IMG/VR virus record: IMGVR_UViG_3300033153_002573
Location: 1-25,013 of that record
Reading direction: 5' to 3' (one strand)
Source: a virus
Length of the DNA stretch: 25,013 nucleotides
The notes below the pieces were generated by a model, which made no database searches, was not told the DNA's origin, and saw nothing but the letters and a program-made list of their open reading frames with translations. Position numbers and translations under genes: made by a program. Below are positions 6,456 to 13,580 of the stretch, piece by piece. Each line of letters opens with the position of its first letter. Position 1 is the stretch's first letter.

Positions 6456-7118
6456 ATGGCACAAGCTAAACAAGAATTTAAAACACCTCTACTACCTCTT
6501 TCATGGGTAAACATTACCGGCACAGGTAAACTCAAAATGAACAAAGAGGATAATCAAGACCCTGCTAACTATAATTATACAGCATCTGTTATCTATCCTG
6601 ATGAAGCATCAATGAAGTCTGACAAAGCTCTTTTTGATAAATTCTGGCGTGAGAATAAACCAGCTGGTTGTACTAAACAAAACTATGACATGTTTAAACC
6701 TGAAATGAAACCAGTGTTAGACAAAGATGGTAAAGAACAATTTGATGAAGATGATGCAATTATTAAAGAAGCAACTGGTCGTTGGACTCTTGCCGCTAAG
6801 ACTATTACAGTTTGGCCGAAAGATAACAAGGTTAATGTGATTAAAGTATTACGTGGTAATGGCAATCCTCTTAAGCTAGGTGATAAGAAGATAGGTGATG
6901 GCTCAACAGGAGTTATTCATGGCTCAATAGGTATCAATGCTTATGCAGGTAATGAAGGTCTAGCTTTCTACCTTGAAGCAGTTCAACTTAAGAAATTTGT
7001 TGAATACACTGGTGGTTCAGAAGTTCATGCTGATGACCTTGGTGATGATGAAGGTATGGACGACCTCGACATTGATAGTGTTGAAGATATCTCTGGCGAA
7101 GACGGTCCGAAAGTATAG
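6456..7118 (+). CDS. Single-stranded DNA-binding protein, T7 gp2.5-like
   Basis: A 220-residue protein predicted to coat ssDNA at the fork. The core is beta-rich; residues about 150-185 (GSIGINAYAGNEGLAFYLEAVQL) match the end of the OB-fold in gp2.5-type and DUF2815-type phage SSBs, where a strand reading L-x-A-V-Q is typical. The last 30 residues are very acidic (DDLGDDEGMDDLDIDSVED), the usual tail that contacts polymerase and helicase, though the terminal aromatic of gp2.5 is missing (ends GPKV). AAAGGCAA precedes the ATG. Its place between P2 and the polymerase fits. The family call is by pattern, not by alignment. Confidence 0.75.
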   Translation: MAQAKQEFKTPLLPLSWVNITGTGKLKMNKEDNQDPANYNYTASVIYPDEASMKSDKALFDKFWRENKPAGCTKQNYDMFKPEMKPVLDKDGKEQFDEDDAIIKEATGRWTLAAKTITVWPKDNKVNVIKVLRGNGNPLKLGDKKIGDGSTGVIHGSIGINAYAGNEGLAFYLEAVQLKKFVEYTGGSEVHADDLGDDEGMDDLDIDSVEDISGEDGPKV

Positions 7119-7122
7119 GACC

Positions 7123-7134
7123 TGCCTTCGGGCA
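7123..7134 (+). promoter_or_regulatory. UUCG tetraloop hairpin abutting a ribosome site
   Basis: TGCC-TTCG-GGCA forms four pairs closed by C-G around a UUCG loop, an exceptionally stable small RNA hairpin. It lies between the SSB stop and AAAGGAG (7134-7140) of the next gene, one base overlapping. GGTCC 7104-7108 and GGACC 7118-7122 can form another hairpin just before it. It may shield the upstream mRNA end or set relative expression of the two genes. Confidence 0.45.
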
Positions 7135-7145
7135 AAGGAGATAAC

Positions 7146-7433
7146 ATGGCAACAGTAAAGAAAGCTAAAGCTTCGGCTAAAGCAGGCAAACCTGCCGCAG
7201 TAGGTAGAGATAAAAAGAAGCCTACTAAAACAGGTTTGAATGCCAAGAAAGGTGCAGTAAAAGGTAGAGCAACAGTTAGTAAACAAAATGACAAAATTCA
7301 GGCTAGCAATAAAGCTCTACTAAAAGACTCAGCCAACCCTAAGAGTAGGCAAGAAATGTCGCCTGCGGCAAGAACTAGATTATCTAAGCAAGTAAAAGAC
7401 TACGATGCTTTAAAAGCTAAGAAGAAGAAGTAA
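7146..7433 (+). CDS. Lysine-rich basic protein, histone H1-tail-like
   Basis: This 95-residue protein is about one quarter lysine and rich in alanine (VKKAKASAKAGKPAAVG, end KAKKKK). It has almost no hydrophobic core and is probably disordered. Composition recalls the C-terminal tails of histone H1-like bacterial proteins, so DNA or RNA binding is likely on charge alone. It directly follows the SSB gene and has a strong AAGGAG site. It could condense DNA or bind a polyanionic partner such as the acidic SSB tail. No enzyme motif. Confidence 0.7.
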   Translation: MATVKKAKASAKAGKPAAVGRDKKKPTKTGLNAKKGAVKGRATVSKQNDKIQASNKALLKDSANPKSRQEMSPAARTRLSKQVKDYDALKAKKKK

Positions 7434-7435
7434 TT

Positions 7436-7666
7436 ATGATAATCGCAGACTTGGGAGATACAGAAGTAGTGACGTCTACTCAGGCTAATCCCTCCCGAGC
7501 TGCGGCTCATATAATTGCTTTAGAATATAAAGTAGATGAGTTGACAGCTGAGAATAAACAGCTTAGGAAAAAACTCAAGAAGAAACCAACGGTAATTACT
7601 CAAGAAGAATATGACAGAGTATGTAAATTATTACAAGAAGCATATAACGAATCATTACCATTTTAA
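7436..7666 (+). CDS. Small coiled-coil protein
   Basis: A 76-residue protein starting two bases after the previous stop, with only a weak purine-rich stretch (AAGAAGAAG) as ribosome site, so translation is probably coupled. Residues about 27-50 form a heptad-like helix (IALEYKVDELTAENKQLRKKLKKK), suggesting a dimer. The C-terminal part is helical (EEYDRVCKLLQEAYNE). Function unknown. Confidence 0.65.
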   Translation: MIIADLGDTEVVTSTQANPSRAAAHIIALEYKVDELTAENKQLRKKLKKKPTVITQEEYDRVCKLLQEAYNESLPF

Positions 7667-7680
7667 AGTGTGCATACACT
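7667..7680 (+). other. Small hairpin before the polymerase gene
   Basis: AGTGT (7667-7671) and ACACT (7676-7680) flank GCAT and can pair, right after the coiled-coil gene's stop. The polymerase ribosome site AAGGA follows ten bases later. It is short and may only mark the gene boundary. Confidence 0.3.
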
Positions 7681-7697
7681 AAAACTAAGGAATATAA

Positions 7698-9533
7698 ATG
7701 TTAAAAACTATTACAACAGAAGAACTGCTCAATCGTGGCAGGGACCTCACAAGACCAACCTTTGCCGATATAGAATCAGAAGATTTGTACTATAATTGTT
7801 CTCTTATACAACTCCGTTCAAATGGACATACAGAGATTGTAAGAACAAATTCTGATGAAGAAGTAGCTCAAGCAATTGAGTATATGAAACCATTACACCT
7901 TGTATTTTGGGGTGGTAATTATGATTTGGGTACATTGAAATTTGTACCAGAAAAACTAGATGATTTATGGATTGCTTTTAAGATAGCTTATCCATCAGTA
8001 CCTGGTCAGAACTTTGACCTACTTAGTGCTTGTAAGCATCTGGGTTACAAAGACCTCTATGTAGATATAGAGAAGAAGGGTATGCAGAAAGAAGGTTTTG
8101 TTCGCAAAGCTTATCTATCTCAAGCTCAACTACAGTATGCTAGTGATGATGTAGAAGCACTAGATAGAATGTGGCAAGATGAAAAGATACAGAAGGTTAT
8201 TCAAAACAATCTTGCTTATCGTCTTGCTATCTATGCACTCAGAGAATCTGTTCAATGGCAGCAGAATGGTCTACCTATTCTGAAAGATACTGTTGCTAAA
8301 TATAAGATAGATACGCAGGTTAAGATAGATAAGTATATGGCAGAGCTAGAAGCTATTGCAGGCTTTCCTCTTAACCCTAGAAGCTCTAAGCAGGTTAAAG
8401 AGTATCTAGGTACTCCTACTTCTGATAAGGCTATTCTAACAAGGATAGCTATTGAGGGTGAACTAGATGAAGCTAAAGAATATGCAGCGAAGGTTAGAGT
8501 TAAAGCACGTCATGCACAGAGCTTTACACCTGAGGAGCAACAAGCAGCAGAAGTAATACTCTTGGCAAGGAAGGCAAAGAATGATTTATCTAAACTCAAC
8601 CAGTACAGCTTTGACAAGTTATATGGTTTCTTCAGTCCTGTTGGAGCGAGAACAAGTCGTTGGTCTTGTAAAGGAAGCAAAGCTATCCCAAACACCAACA
8701 ACCTCCAGAACTATAGTCGTGACTTCAAATCTTGTTTTGGAATTAAAGCAGGCAGTGGACAGATAATAGTTGCTGCTGACTTTGCTACTCTAGAGATTAG
8801 AATCGCTGCGGCAATAATGAATGAACCTAACATGTACAGAGCATTGATGCGAGGTGAAGATATCCATAAGACTACGGCTTCTCTTATATATGGTAAGCCG
8901 ATTGAAGAAGTTCATGGTCGTGAAAGAAGTAATGCTAAGGTTGCAAACTTTGGTTTAACTTATGGCATGGGTAGAGAAACATTCAAACACTATGCTTATG
9001 ATATGTATGGTATCAAGTTTACAGATGTAGAAGTTAAAGAGCTTGTTGGTAAATTCTTCACAGCTTACCCTGGTCTAAAGAGATATCATACTATGGTAGG
9101 TGATAAATTACGTAAACATAACTATGTGTGTCAAACTGCTCTTGGTTATAGAATGAAGCCAAAGCAATATGCAGAAGCAATTAATGGTCCTACTCAAGGT
9201 ACTGGTGGTGAGGTTATGCGTCTTGCTATTCATATATTGATAGAAAAAGATAATAGAGCAACGAGGTATATAGTTAATTCTATACATGATGCGGCGTATC
9301 TGATAGTACCAGTAGAAGATAAAGATTACTGGGGTAAGCTATTACAAGATAGTATGCAAGAAGCATGGTATGAGATTAGAAAGTCGAAAGTATTCCACTA
9401 CCATGATATCCCAATGCCAGTGGATTTAATGTTTGGTTACTCTATGGGTGACTTAGAAGAAGATTTCTCAGGTGGTGGTCAAGCACTATCAGTTGCAGAA
9501 CTTAAAGCCGCGAAAGCAAGGAATCATTTATGA
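7698..9533 (+). CDS. Family A DNA polymerase with 3'-5' exonuclease
   Basis: This 611-residue protein is the replicative polymerase, similar in layout to T7 gp5. Exonuclease domain (1-180): Exo I D24-I-E26, Exo II-like GGNYDLGTL near 75, and Exo III YASDDVEAL near 150. Polymerase domain: fingers R410...K414...FGLTYG (ERSNAKVANFGLTYGMG), motif A AADFATLEIR with D361, and motif C SIHDAAY with D531. The Glu normally after the motif C Asp (HDE) is Ala here, and motif A has ATLE instead of the usual SQIE. There is no 5'-nuclease domain; a separate 5' nuclease is encoded at 11329. AAGGA precedes the ATG. The stop overlaps the next gene (ATGA), tying it to the dCMP-type enzyme. Confidence 0.93.
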   Translation: MLKTITTEELLNRGRDLTRPTFADIESEDLYYNCSLIQLRSNGHTEIVRTNSDEEVAQAIEYMKPLHLVFWGGNYDLGTLKFVPEKLDDLWIAFKIAYPSVPGQNFDLLSACKHLGYKDLYVDIEKKGMQKEGFVRKAYLSQAQLQYASDDVEALDRMWQDEKIQKVIQNNLAYRLAIYALRESVQWQQNGLPILKDTVAKYKIDTQVKIDKYMAELEAIAGFPLNPRSSKQVKEYLGTPTSDKAILTRIAIEGELDEAKEYAAKVRVKARHAQSFTPEEQQAAEVILLARKAKNDLSKLNQYSFDKLYGFFSPVGARTSRWSCKGSKAIPNTNNLQNYSRDFKSCFGIKAGSGQIIVAADFATLEIRIAAAIMNEPNMYRALMRGEDIHKTTASLIYGKPIEEVHGRERSNAKVANFGLTYGMGRETFKHYAYDMYGIKFTDVEVKELVGKFFTAYPGLKRYHTMVGDKLRKHNYVCQTALGYRMKPKQYAEAINGPTQGTGGEVMRLAIHILIEKDNRATRYIVNSIHDAAYLIVPVEDKDYWGKLLQDSMQEAWYEIRKSKVFHYHDIPMPVDLMFGYSMGDLEEDFSGGGQALSVAELKAAKARNHL

Positions 9534-10309
9534 TTAGTTCAGCAGAACGACAGTACTATCAGTTGATAGAAATGATACAGAGCAATGGAACAGAGTCTAA
9601 ACCTACTAAAGGTACTTGCCTCTCAGTGTTTGGTCATACTATTACTCTGATACCAGAAGAGGTACCTTTACTATTAGGTAGAAAGATTTATTGGGAAGGT
9701 CTTGTAGGAGAACTACGAGCGTTCATAGCCAATGAGAACACAGTGGCAGGCTTTGAGAGTCATGGTTGTAACTTCTGGGGTTCATGGAGTAATGAAGATG
9801 GTTCACTTGATGTGGACTATGCTAGATTGCTACACAACTTCAATGAGGTTAATCAGCTATCAAGAGTGATAGGCAATATCTGCTTGAGACCTCATAGTAG
9901 GAAACATGTTATCAGTCTATGGGACCCTAGCAGTGATGCTAAGCAGGTGCCTTGCGTGCTGAGTTATCAGTGGTACGTATCTGCTGGTAGACTACATATG
10001 ATATGGACACAGCGTAGTGCTGATGTTATGGTAGGTCTTGCCTCTGATATGTTCAGTGCTTGGCTGCTTAACAAACTAATGGCTGGTACCTGTAGTCTTA
10101 AACCTGGTACTGTTACAATGAATCTAGGTGACTGTCATATCTATGAAGAGCACTATGAAGCAGTTGATATATATAAGGATGCAGTATGGGCTAGTGAGTC
10201 TATTGCTAATCAGCCTATATGCAGAACTTATGGTAGCATAAAAGATTTCAGTATTCAGTTACAGTATTACAATCCAATGCCGCCTATTAAATTCGAATTA
10301 AAGGTTTAA
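9530..10309 (+). CDS. Thymidylate synthase homologue, probable dCMP hydroxymethylase
   Basis: This 259-residue protein matches the thymidylate synthase (TS) fold throughout: FGHTITL near 34, E61 in the first helix, W83, Y97, R124, catalytic Cys C142 (VPCVLSYQWYV), QRSAD (R162), and LGDCHIY (H203, Y205). In TS the Asn of GLPFNIASY contacts the uracil ring; the aligned position here is Asp (GLASDMFS, D173). The same Asn-to-Asp change sets cytosine preference in T4 dCMP hydroxymethylase. The His after the catalytic Cys is Val, also as expected of a non-TS member. It therefore probably acts on dCMP, transferring a one-carbon unit from methylene-tetrahydrofolate to C5. The product could be hydroxymethyl-dCMP or methyl-dCMP. 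The start overlaps the polymerase stop, so co-expression is likely. Confidence 0.8.
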   Translation: MISSAERQYYQLIEMIQSNGTESKPTKGTCLSVFGHTITLIPEEVPLLLGRKIYWEGLVGELRAFIANENTVAGFESHGCNFWGSWSNEDGSLDVDYARLLHNFNEVNQLSRVIGNICLRPHSRKHVISLWDPSSDAKQVPCVLSYQWYVSAGRLHMIWTQRSADVMVGLASDMFSAWLLNKLMAGTCSLKPGTVTMNLGDCHIYEEHYEAVDIYKDAVWASESIANQPICRTYGSIKDFSIQLQYYNPMPPIKFELKV

Positions 10310-10310
10310 C

Positions 10311-10682
10311 ATGAAAGTAGGAATATTATTACTATCTGCTGATGGATACTATGTTGATGAGGACGGGTTCTTACCTGCTCGTCCAGACTTTGATAAGAAG
10401 CTACTATTAGGTTTGTGCAATAACCAGACCTATATTTGTAGCCCTAAGACTCTAGAAACTCTACCGCTGAGTCTATTAATGATAGGCGAGAAAGCAACGA
10501 GTGAAGAGTATGATATCAACTTGGGAGTGAAAACTCTCTACACGTTACCTCCTCATCTATTGATAGTGGTGAGAAGTAACGAGGAGCTAAAAGCAGGCAA
10601 GAAGTTTGATTTAACAGGTTTTAGGCAAGTTTATGATTCTAATGATTTGGAATTGTATATCCTTAGAACGATATCAGAATAA
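10311..10682 (+). CDS. Small protein, weakly dihydrofolate reductase-like
   Basis: A 123-residue protein starting one base after the TS-like gene's stop. The first 55 residues recall the start of dihydrofolate reductase: a strand KVGILLLS, then GYYVDEDGFLPARPDFDKK where an acidic residue follows Leu-Pro, then a strand and SPKTLETLP in place of GRxTWES. The end (AGKKFDLTGFRQVYDSND) resembles the C-terminal DHFR strands. It is about 35 residues shorter than bacterial DHFR and lacks a clear glycine-rich cofactor motif, so activity is doubtful. Being next to a folate-using enzyme strengthens the idea. It may instead be an unrelated protein. Confidence 0.4.
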   Translation: MKVGILLLSADGYYVDEDGFLPARPDFDKKLLLGLCNNQTYICSPKTLETLPLSLLMIGEKATSEEYDINLGVKTLYTLPPHLLIVVRSNEELKAGKKFDLTGFRQVYDSNDLELYILRTISE

Positions 10683-10742
10683 CAGAGAGGGCCTAGAAGG
10701 AGTTTTAATTCTTTCCCCTTATGATTCATCATATCAGAAATT

Positions 10743-10767
10743 TTGGACGGCGAGAGAGCCTGTCCAA
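10743..10767 (+). other. Hairpin between the second and third blocks
   Basis: TTGGAC (10743-10748) pairs GTCCAA (10762-10767) and GGC (10749-10751) pairs GCC (10758-10760), with one bulged T and a GAGAGA loop. The sequence after it is AATTCAGATT, with no U-run, so it is not a clear factor-independent terminator. It lies just before promoter P3 and could be a weak terminator or processing site for the polymerase transcript. The rest of the gap 10683-10742 shows nothing else beyond a repeated ATATCAGAA (10671 and 10731). Confidence 0.4.
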
Positions 10768-10778
10768 TTCAGATTAGA

Positions 10779-10799
10779 TTAAGATTAATATGTTATAAT
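10779..10799 (+). promoter_or_regulatory. Promoter P3, extended -10 type
   Basis: TTAAGATTAATATGTTATAAT ends in TGTTATAAT, an extended -10 box (TATAAT 10794-10799). It differs from the P2 sequence at 5731-5751 at only three of 21 positions. The start codon of the HTH gene lies just 25 bases downstream, giving a leader of roughly 18-20 bases with AAAGGAGC as ribosome site. Called by matching the three gaps. Confidence 0.6.
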
Positions 10800-10824
10800 A
10801 TAATTATATTATAAAGGAGCAAAA

Positions 10825-11055
10825 ATGCGAGAAATGTCAATTGTAGACTTTATCAATGAGCGATTAGATTCTGGCGAGTATGATAGAAACTTTGAACTTG
10901 GTACAGAATTAAATATCAGTTCAGCACAGCTAACACATTATAAAATGGGTAGAACTAGGCAGTCATCCCTTGAGTTAGCTCAAAGGATTTATACTAAGTA
11001 CCAGGTTGTTATATACCCTTACTCAGAAGGAGCAGTAGATGTTTCAGAAAGATGA
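10825..11055 (+). CDS. XRE/Cro-type helix-turn-helix regulator
   Basis: This 76-residue protein has one DNA-binding domain: residues about 25-58 (LGTELNISSAQLTHYKMGRTRQSS) show the Cro/C1 pattern of helix 2, turn and recognition helix, with the Y-K-x-G-R step that follows helix 3 in the XRE family. It is the first gene behind promoter P3 with a very short leader, so autoregulation is likely. ATTAAGA-type sequences shared by all three promoters are possible targets. The 3' end overlaps the next gene by 17 bases. No membrane or enzyme part. Confidence 0.75.
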   Translation: MREMSIVDFINERLDSGEYDRNFELGTELNISSAQLTHYKMGRTRQSSLELAQRIYTKYQVVIYPYSEGAVDVSER

Positions 11056-11329
11056 TAGCAAGAAACTACGATTAGAATTAATAGACCCGACCTTTATTAA
11101 TGGAGTAGGTGCAGTGTTAACATTTGGTGCTGAGAAATATACAGCGAACAACTGGAAGCAAGCTAATTCTATGGTTAATAGAGAGAGAATAAAAGGTGCT
11201 ATGCTTAGGCATCAGATGGCCTATGCTAACGGCGAGAAGAATGACCCTGATAGTGGTCTACACCATATGTATCATATAGCTTGTAATGCAATGTTTCTAG
11301 CTTATCATGATATGCACGAAGGAGCTTAA
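11039..11329 (+). CDS. dATP/dGTP diphosphohydrolase-like (MazG-type) protein
   Basis: A 96-residue all-alpha protein that matches the phage family usually annotated as dATP/dGTP diphosphohydrolase N-terminal domain (DUF5664). Signature pieces: VLTFGAEKYTANNWKQ, a central RIKGAMLRHQMAYANGEKNDPDSGLHHMYH, and a closing ACNAMFLAYHD helix. The Glu/Asp/His set in GEK-DPDSGLHH is where the family places metal ligands. It should cleave a dNTP to dNMP and pyrophosphate; substrate cannot be read off. T4 uses a dCTP pyrophosphatase of the same broad MazG-like class to clear dCTP and supply dCMP, so a dCTPase role next to a dCMP-type enzyme is possible. GAAGGAG lies upstream. Confidence 0.75.
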   Translation: MFQKDDSKKLRLELIDPTFINGVGAVLTFGAEKYTANNWKQANSMVNRERIKGAMLRHQMAYANGEKNDPDSGLHHMYHIACNAMFLAYHDMHEGA

Positions 11330-12216
11330 TGATGGTTGAAGATTTAGGTAGTGAGGAAGGACTCGAAGAGTTTAAGACCTCAAATAAGATAGCGTTAATA
11401 GATGCAGATACTATTGTATTTGCTAGCTGTACAGTGAAAGAGTATGCTGATGATTTACTTGACTGGGATATGTATACCTTAGATGAAAAACTAGACATAC
11501 AGAACACACCAGGTTATGAAGAAGAAGGTCACTGTATATGGAAGTATGATGAAGAGGAAGTGTTTAATGACTGTGTGTCTAGAATTAGAGAGATACAAGA
11601 GTTAACTAATACTAAAGATATAGAGCTTCACTTCACAGCAGGTAGAAATTTTAGATATGATGTTTCTAGTTTGTACAAAGCTAATAGAACTACGCGATAC
11701 CCTGTTGGTATGTCGTCTATAAAGCAACTGCTATTACAGAAGTTTGAAGGTGGTATTCATACCAAGTTTGAGGCTGATGATATAGTAGTGCTAAAGAAGC
11801 GTACACAACCAAACAAGTATGTACTATGCGCTGTTGATAAAGATGTTTATCTATCAGTACCAGGTAAGCACTTCAATTACTATCGCAGTGCAAAGTACAA
11901 GATAGATATGAAATGGTTAGAGGTAGAGCATATTGATGCTTATCAGTTCCCTTATGTTCAGACTCTCATGGGTGACTCAACAGATAATATCAAAGGGTGT
12001 CCAGGTATAGGCAAGGTTAAAGCTAAGAAAGCTATGAAAGGATTAGTTACTCCTTGTGATATGTGGAAGGCAGTGCTTAAACTATTCAAGGCTAAGAAGC
12101 TAACGGTTAAAGATGCTATCACTGACATGCGACTCGTTAATATGCATCAGCTTGATATAGACGAGAAAACTATCAATCTATGGGAGCCGCCTTGTGACCC
12201 CAGCACAGAAGCTTAA
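11329..12216 (+). CDS. 5'-3' exonuclease, FEN / T7 gp6-like
   Basis: This 295-residue structure-specific nuclease should remove RNA primers and resect 5' ends, the job of T7 gp6 or the Pol I N-terminal domain that this polymerase lacks. Active-site acids in order: D25 and D27 (ALIDADTIVF), E148-A-D150-D151, D170/D172 (AVDKDVYL), and D216/D219 (LMGDSTDNIKG). The last runs into a helix-3-turn-helix GCPGIGKVKAKKAM. It has a double ATG; the second (11332) is better spaced from AAGGAG, so the true start may be three bases later. The previous stop overlaps the first ATG. The last 23 bases overlap a small gene starting at GTG 12194. Confidence 0.88.
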   Translation: MMVEDLGSEEGLEEFKTSNKIALIDADTIVFASCTVKEYADDLLDWDMYTLDEKLDIQNTPGYEEEGHCIWKYDEEEVFNDCVSRIREIQELTNTKDIELHFTAGRNFRYDVSSLYKANRTTRYPVGMSSIKQLLLQKFEGGIHTKFEADDIVVLKKRTQPNKYVLCAVDKDVYLSVPGKHFNYYRSAKYKIDMKWLEVEHIDAYQFPYVQTLMGDSTDNIKGCPGIGKVKAKKAMKGLVTPCDMWKAVLKLFKAKKLTVKDAITDMRLVNMHQLDIDEKTINLWEPPCDPSTEA

Positions 12217-12367
12217 GTCTTTATCAGAGGTACCTATCGGAGGTTCAGAAGATGAAACCAAAGAGAAGGTTAAACAAGCATTTAAATCTAATGACCCTGA
12301 CAAGAGATGGAAAAACTTGTCAGCAGAAGATATAAAAGAATTGGAAAGGCAACACAATGATACCTAG
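12194..12367 (+). CDS. Small basic-acidic protein with GTG start
   Basis: A 57-codon frame starts at GTG 12194, inside the end of the nuclease gene, seven bases after GGGAG. It ends at TAG 12365-12367, inside the start of the SF2 helicase gene. The product (TPAQKLKSLSEVPIGG...) is short, helical and highly charged, with the stretch DPDKRWKNLSAEDIKELE. No in-frame ATG exists. It fills an otherwise empty 140-base gap and overlaps both neighbours, which supports it. Function unknown. Confidence 0.6.
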   Translation: MTPAQKLKSLSEVPIGGSEDETKEKVKQAFKSNDPDKRWKNLSAEDIKELERQHNDT

Positions 12368-13580
12368 ACCACACCAAAGGGAGGGAGCACAATGGGCACT
12401 AATGACAGTGAGAGAGTATGGACTAGCATATTTAAGTTGGCAAGAAAGAACAGGGAAAACTTTGACAGCCTTGTTAACAGTAGAGAGTTCAAAGGCCAAG
12501 ACTTGCCTAATAGTAACAAAGAAAAAAGCTATTTCGGGTTGGATAGACACTTTAGAAGAGTGGGAGCATACTTCAAGCTTCACGGTAATAAATTATGAGA
12601 GTATACATAAAGTTGAAGGTGATTTCGATTTTGTTATCCTTGATGAGTCGCATCACGCGATTGCTTCTATTGGGAGACCATCAAAAACTTGGAAAGCAGT
12701 CGCTAAGGTTGCTAAAGGGAAACCTATCCTCTACTTATCAGCTACACCGTATGCTGAAACAGTTGGACAATTGTATCACCAGTTTAAATTAAGTAAGTGG
12801 AGTCCTTGGTTATTGTTTAAGAACTACTATGACTTCCATAGAAGATATGGCATACCTGCTACTATCTATACTAGTTATGGACCACAACCTGATAGGTCTA
12901 AGTTTAGAACTGAAGATGTCCTAAACACTTGTGACCATTTGTTTAACTTCAAGACTAGAGCAGAGGTAGGCATAGAACATGAACCTACTATTAATGTAGT
13001 TGTAGTTAGGATGTATGACCAGACAAGACACCTTATTAATAACTGGATGGATAAAAGGGTATTAAAACTTACAACTTATAAGCTGGTAGATGGTCAACCA
13101 ATACCCACTGAGTATGAAGTATTAGGTGACAGTGACCCTAAGATGAGAACAGTGCACTATCAACTAGAGGGTGGAACATTGAAAGTAAATGATAAGACTT
13201 CTATCTTTCTGGGTAGTCATGAAAAAATAGACTACATAAAGGAACACTATGAAGAAGAAAAGATTGCGATTATGGCACACTTCATCAAGGAACGTGAGCT
13301 ACTTGAGAGGGAGTTTCCTAATGCTAAGATACTTAGTTCTGATGGCCACGCCGAAGGAGTTGACTTGCATGAAATGGAAAAACTTATCGTGTATAGTATG
13401 TCGTTCAAAACGAGCAAGCATACACAGAGGACAGCACGTCAGGCTAACCATAATAGAGCGACTCCAATTGAAGTAGACATACTAGTGGCTGATAAACCTG
13501 GAATTGGTTTGTATGTGTATAACACAGTAGCTATTAAGAAAGAGAACTTTGTTAAATCATCTTATGAGAGGAGTATATAA
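12357..13580 (+). CDS. SF2 (SNF2/DEAD-like) DNA helicase
   Basis: A 407-residue ATPase with two RecA-like halves. Motifs: Q-like start RPHQREGAQWAL, Walker A QERTGKT (K34), Walker B LDESHH (DESH 96-99), motif III LSATPY (128-131), and motif VI QRTARQANHNR (357-367, R361 and R367). Helicases of this class in phages remodel branched DNA or strip proteins during replication and recombination. The protein is short compared with UvsW or SNF2 proteins, with no extra accessory domain. GGAAAGG precedes the ATG. It is followed without gap by a 78-residue gene (TAATG overlap). Confidence 0.85.
   Translation: MIPRPHQREGAQWALMTVREYGLAYLSWQERTGKTLTALLTVESSKAKTCLIVTKKKAISGWIDTLEEWEHTSSFTVINYESIHKVEGDFDFVILDESHHAIASIGRPSKTWKAVAKVAKGKPILYLSATPYAETVGQLYHQFKLSKWSPWLLFKNYYDFHRRYGIPATIYTSYGPQPDRSKFRTEDVLNTCDHLFNFKTRAEVGIEHEPTINVVVVRMYDQTRHLINNWMDKRVLKLTTYKLVDGQPIPTEYEVLGDSDPKMRTVHYQLEGGTLKVNDKTSIFLGSHEKIDYIKEHYEEEKIAIMAHFIKERELLEREFPNAKILSSDGHAEGVDLHEMEKLIVYSMSFKTSKHTQRTARQANHNRATPIEVDILVADKPGIGLYVYNTVAIKKENFVKSSYERSI

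Noticed and set aside
6278-6544. 88-codon - strand frame across the structured gap
   Set aside because: It runs through the long inverted repeat and into the SSB start, has no ribosome site, and has no recognisable content.
10721-10777. 18-codon frame MIHHIRNFGR... before promoter P3
   Set aside because: The nearest AAGGAG is about 20 bases away, too far, and the frame runs across the hairpin and into the promoter region.
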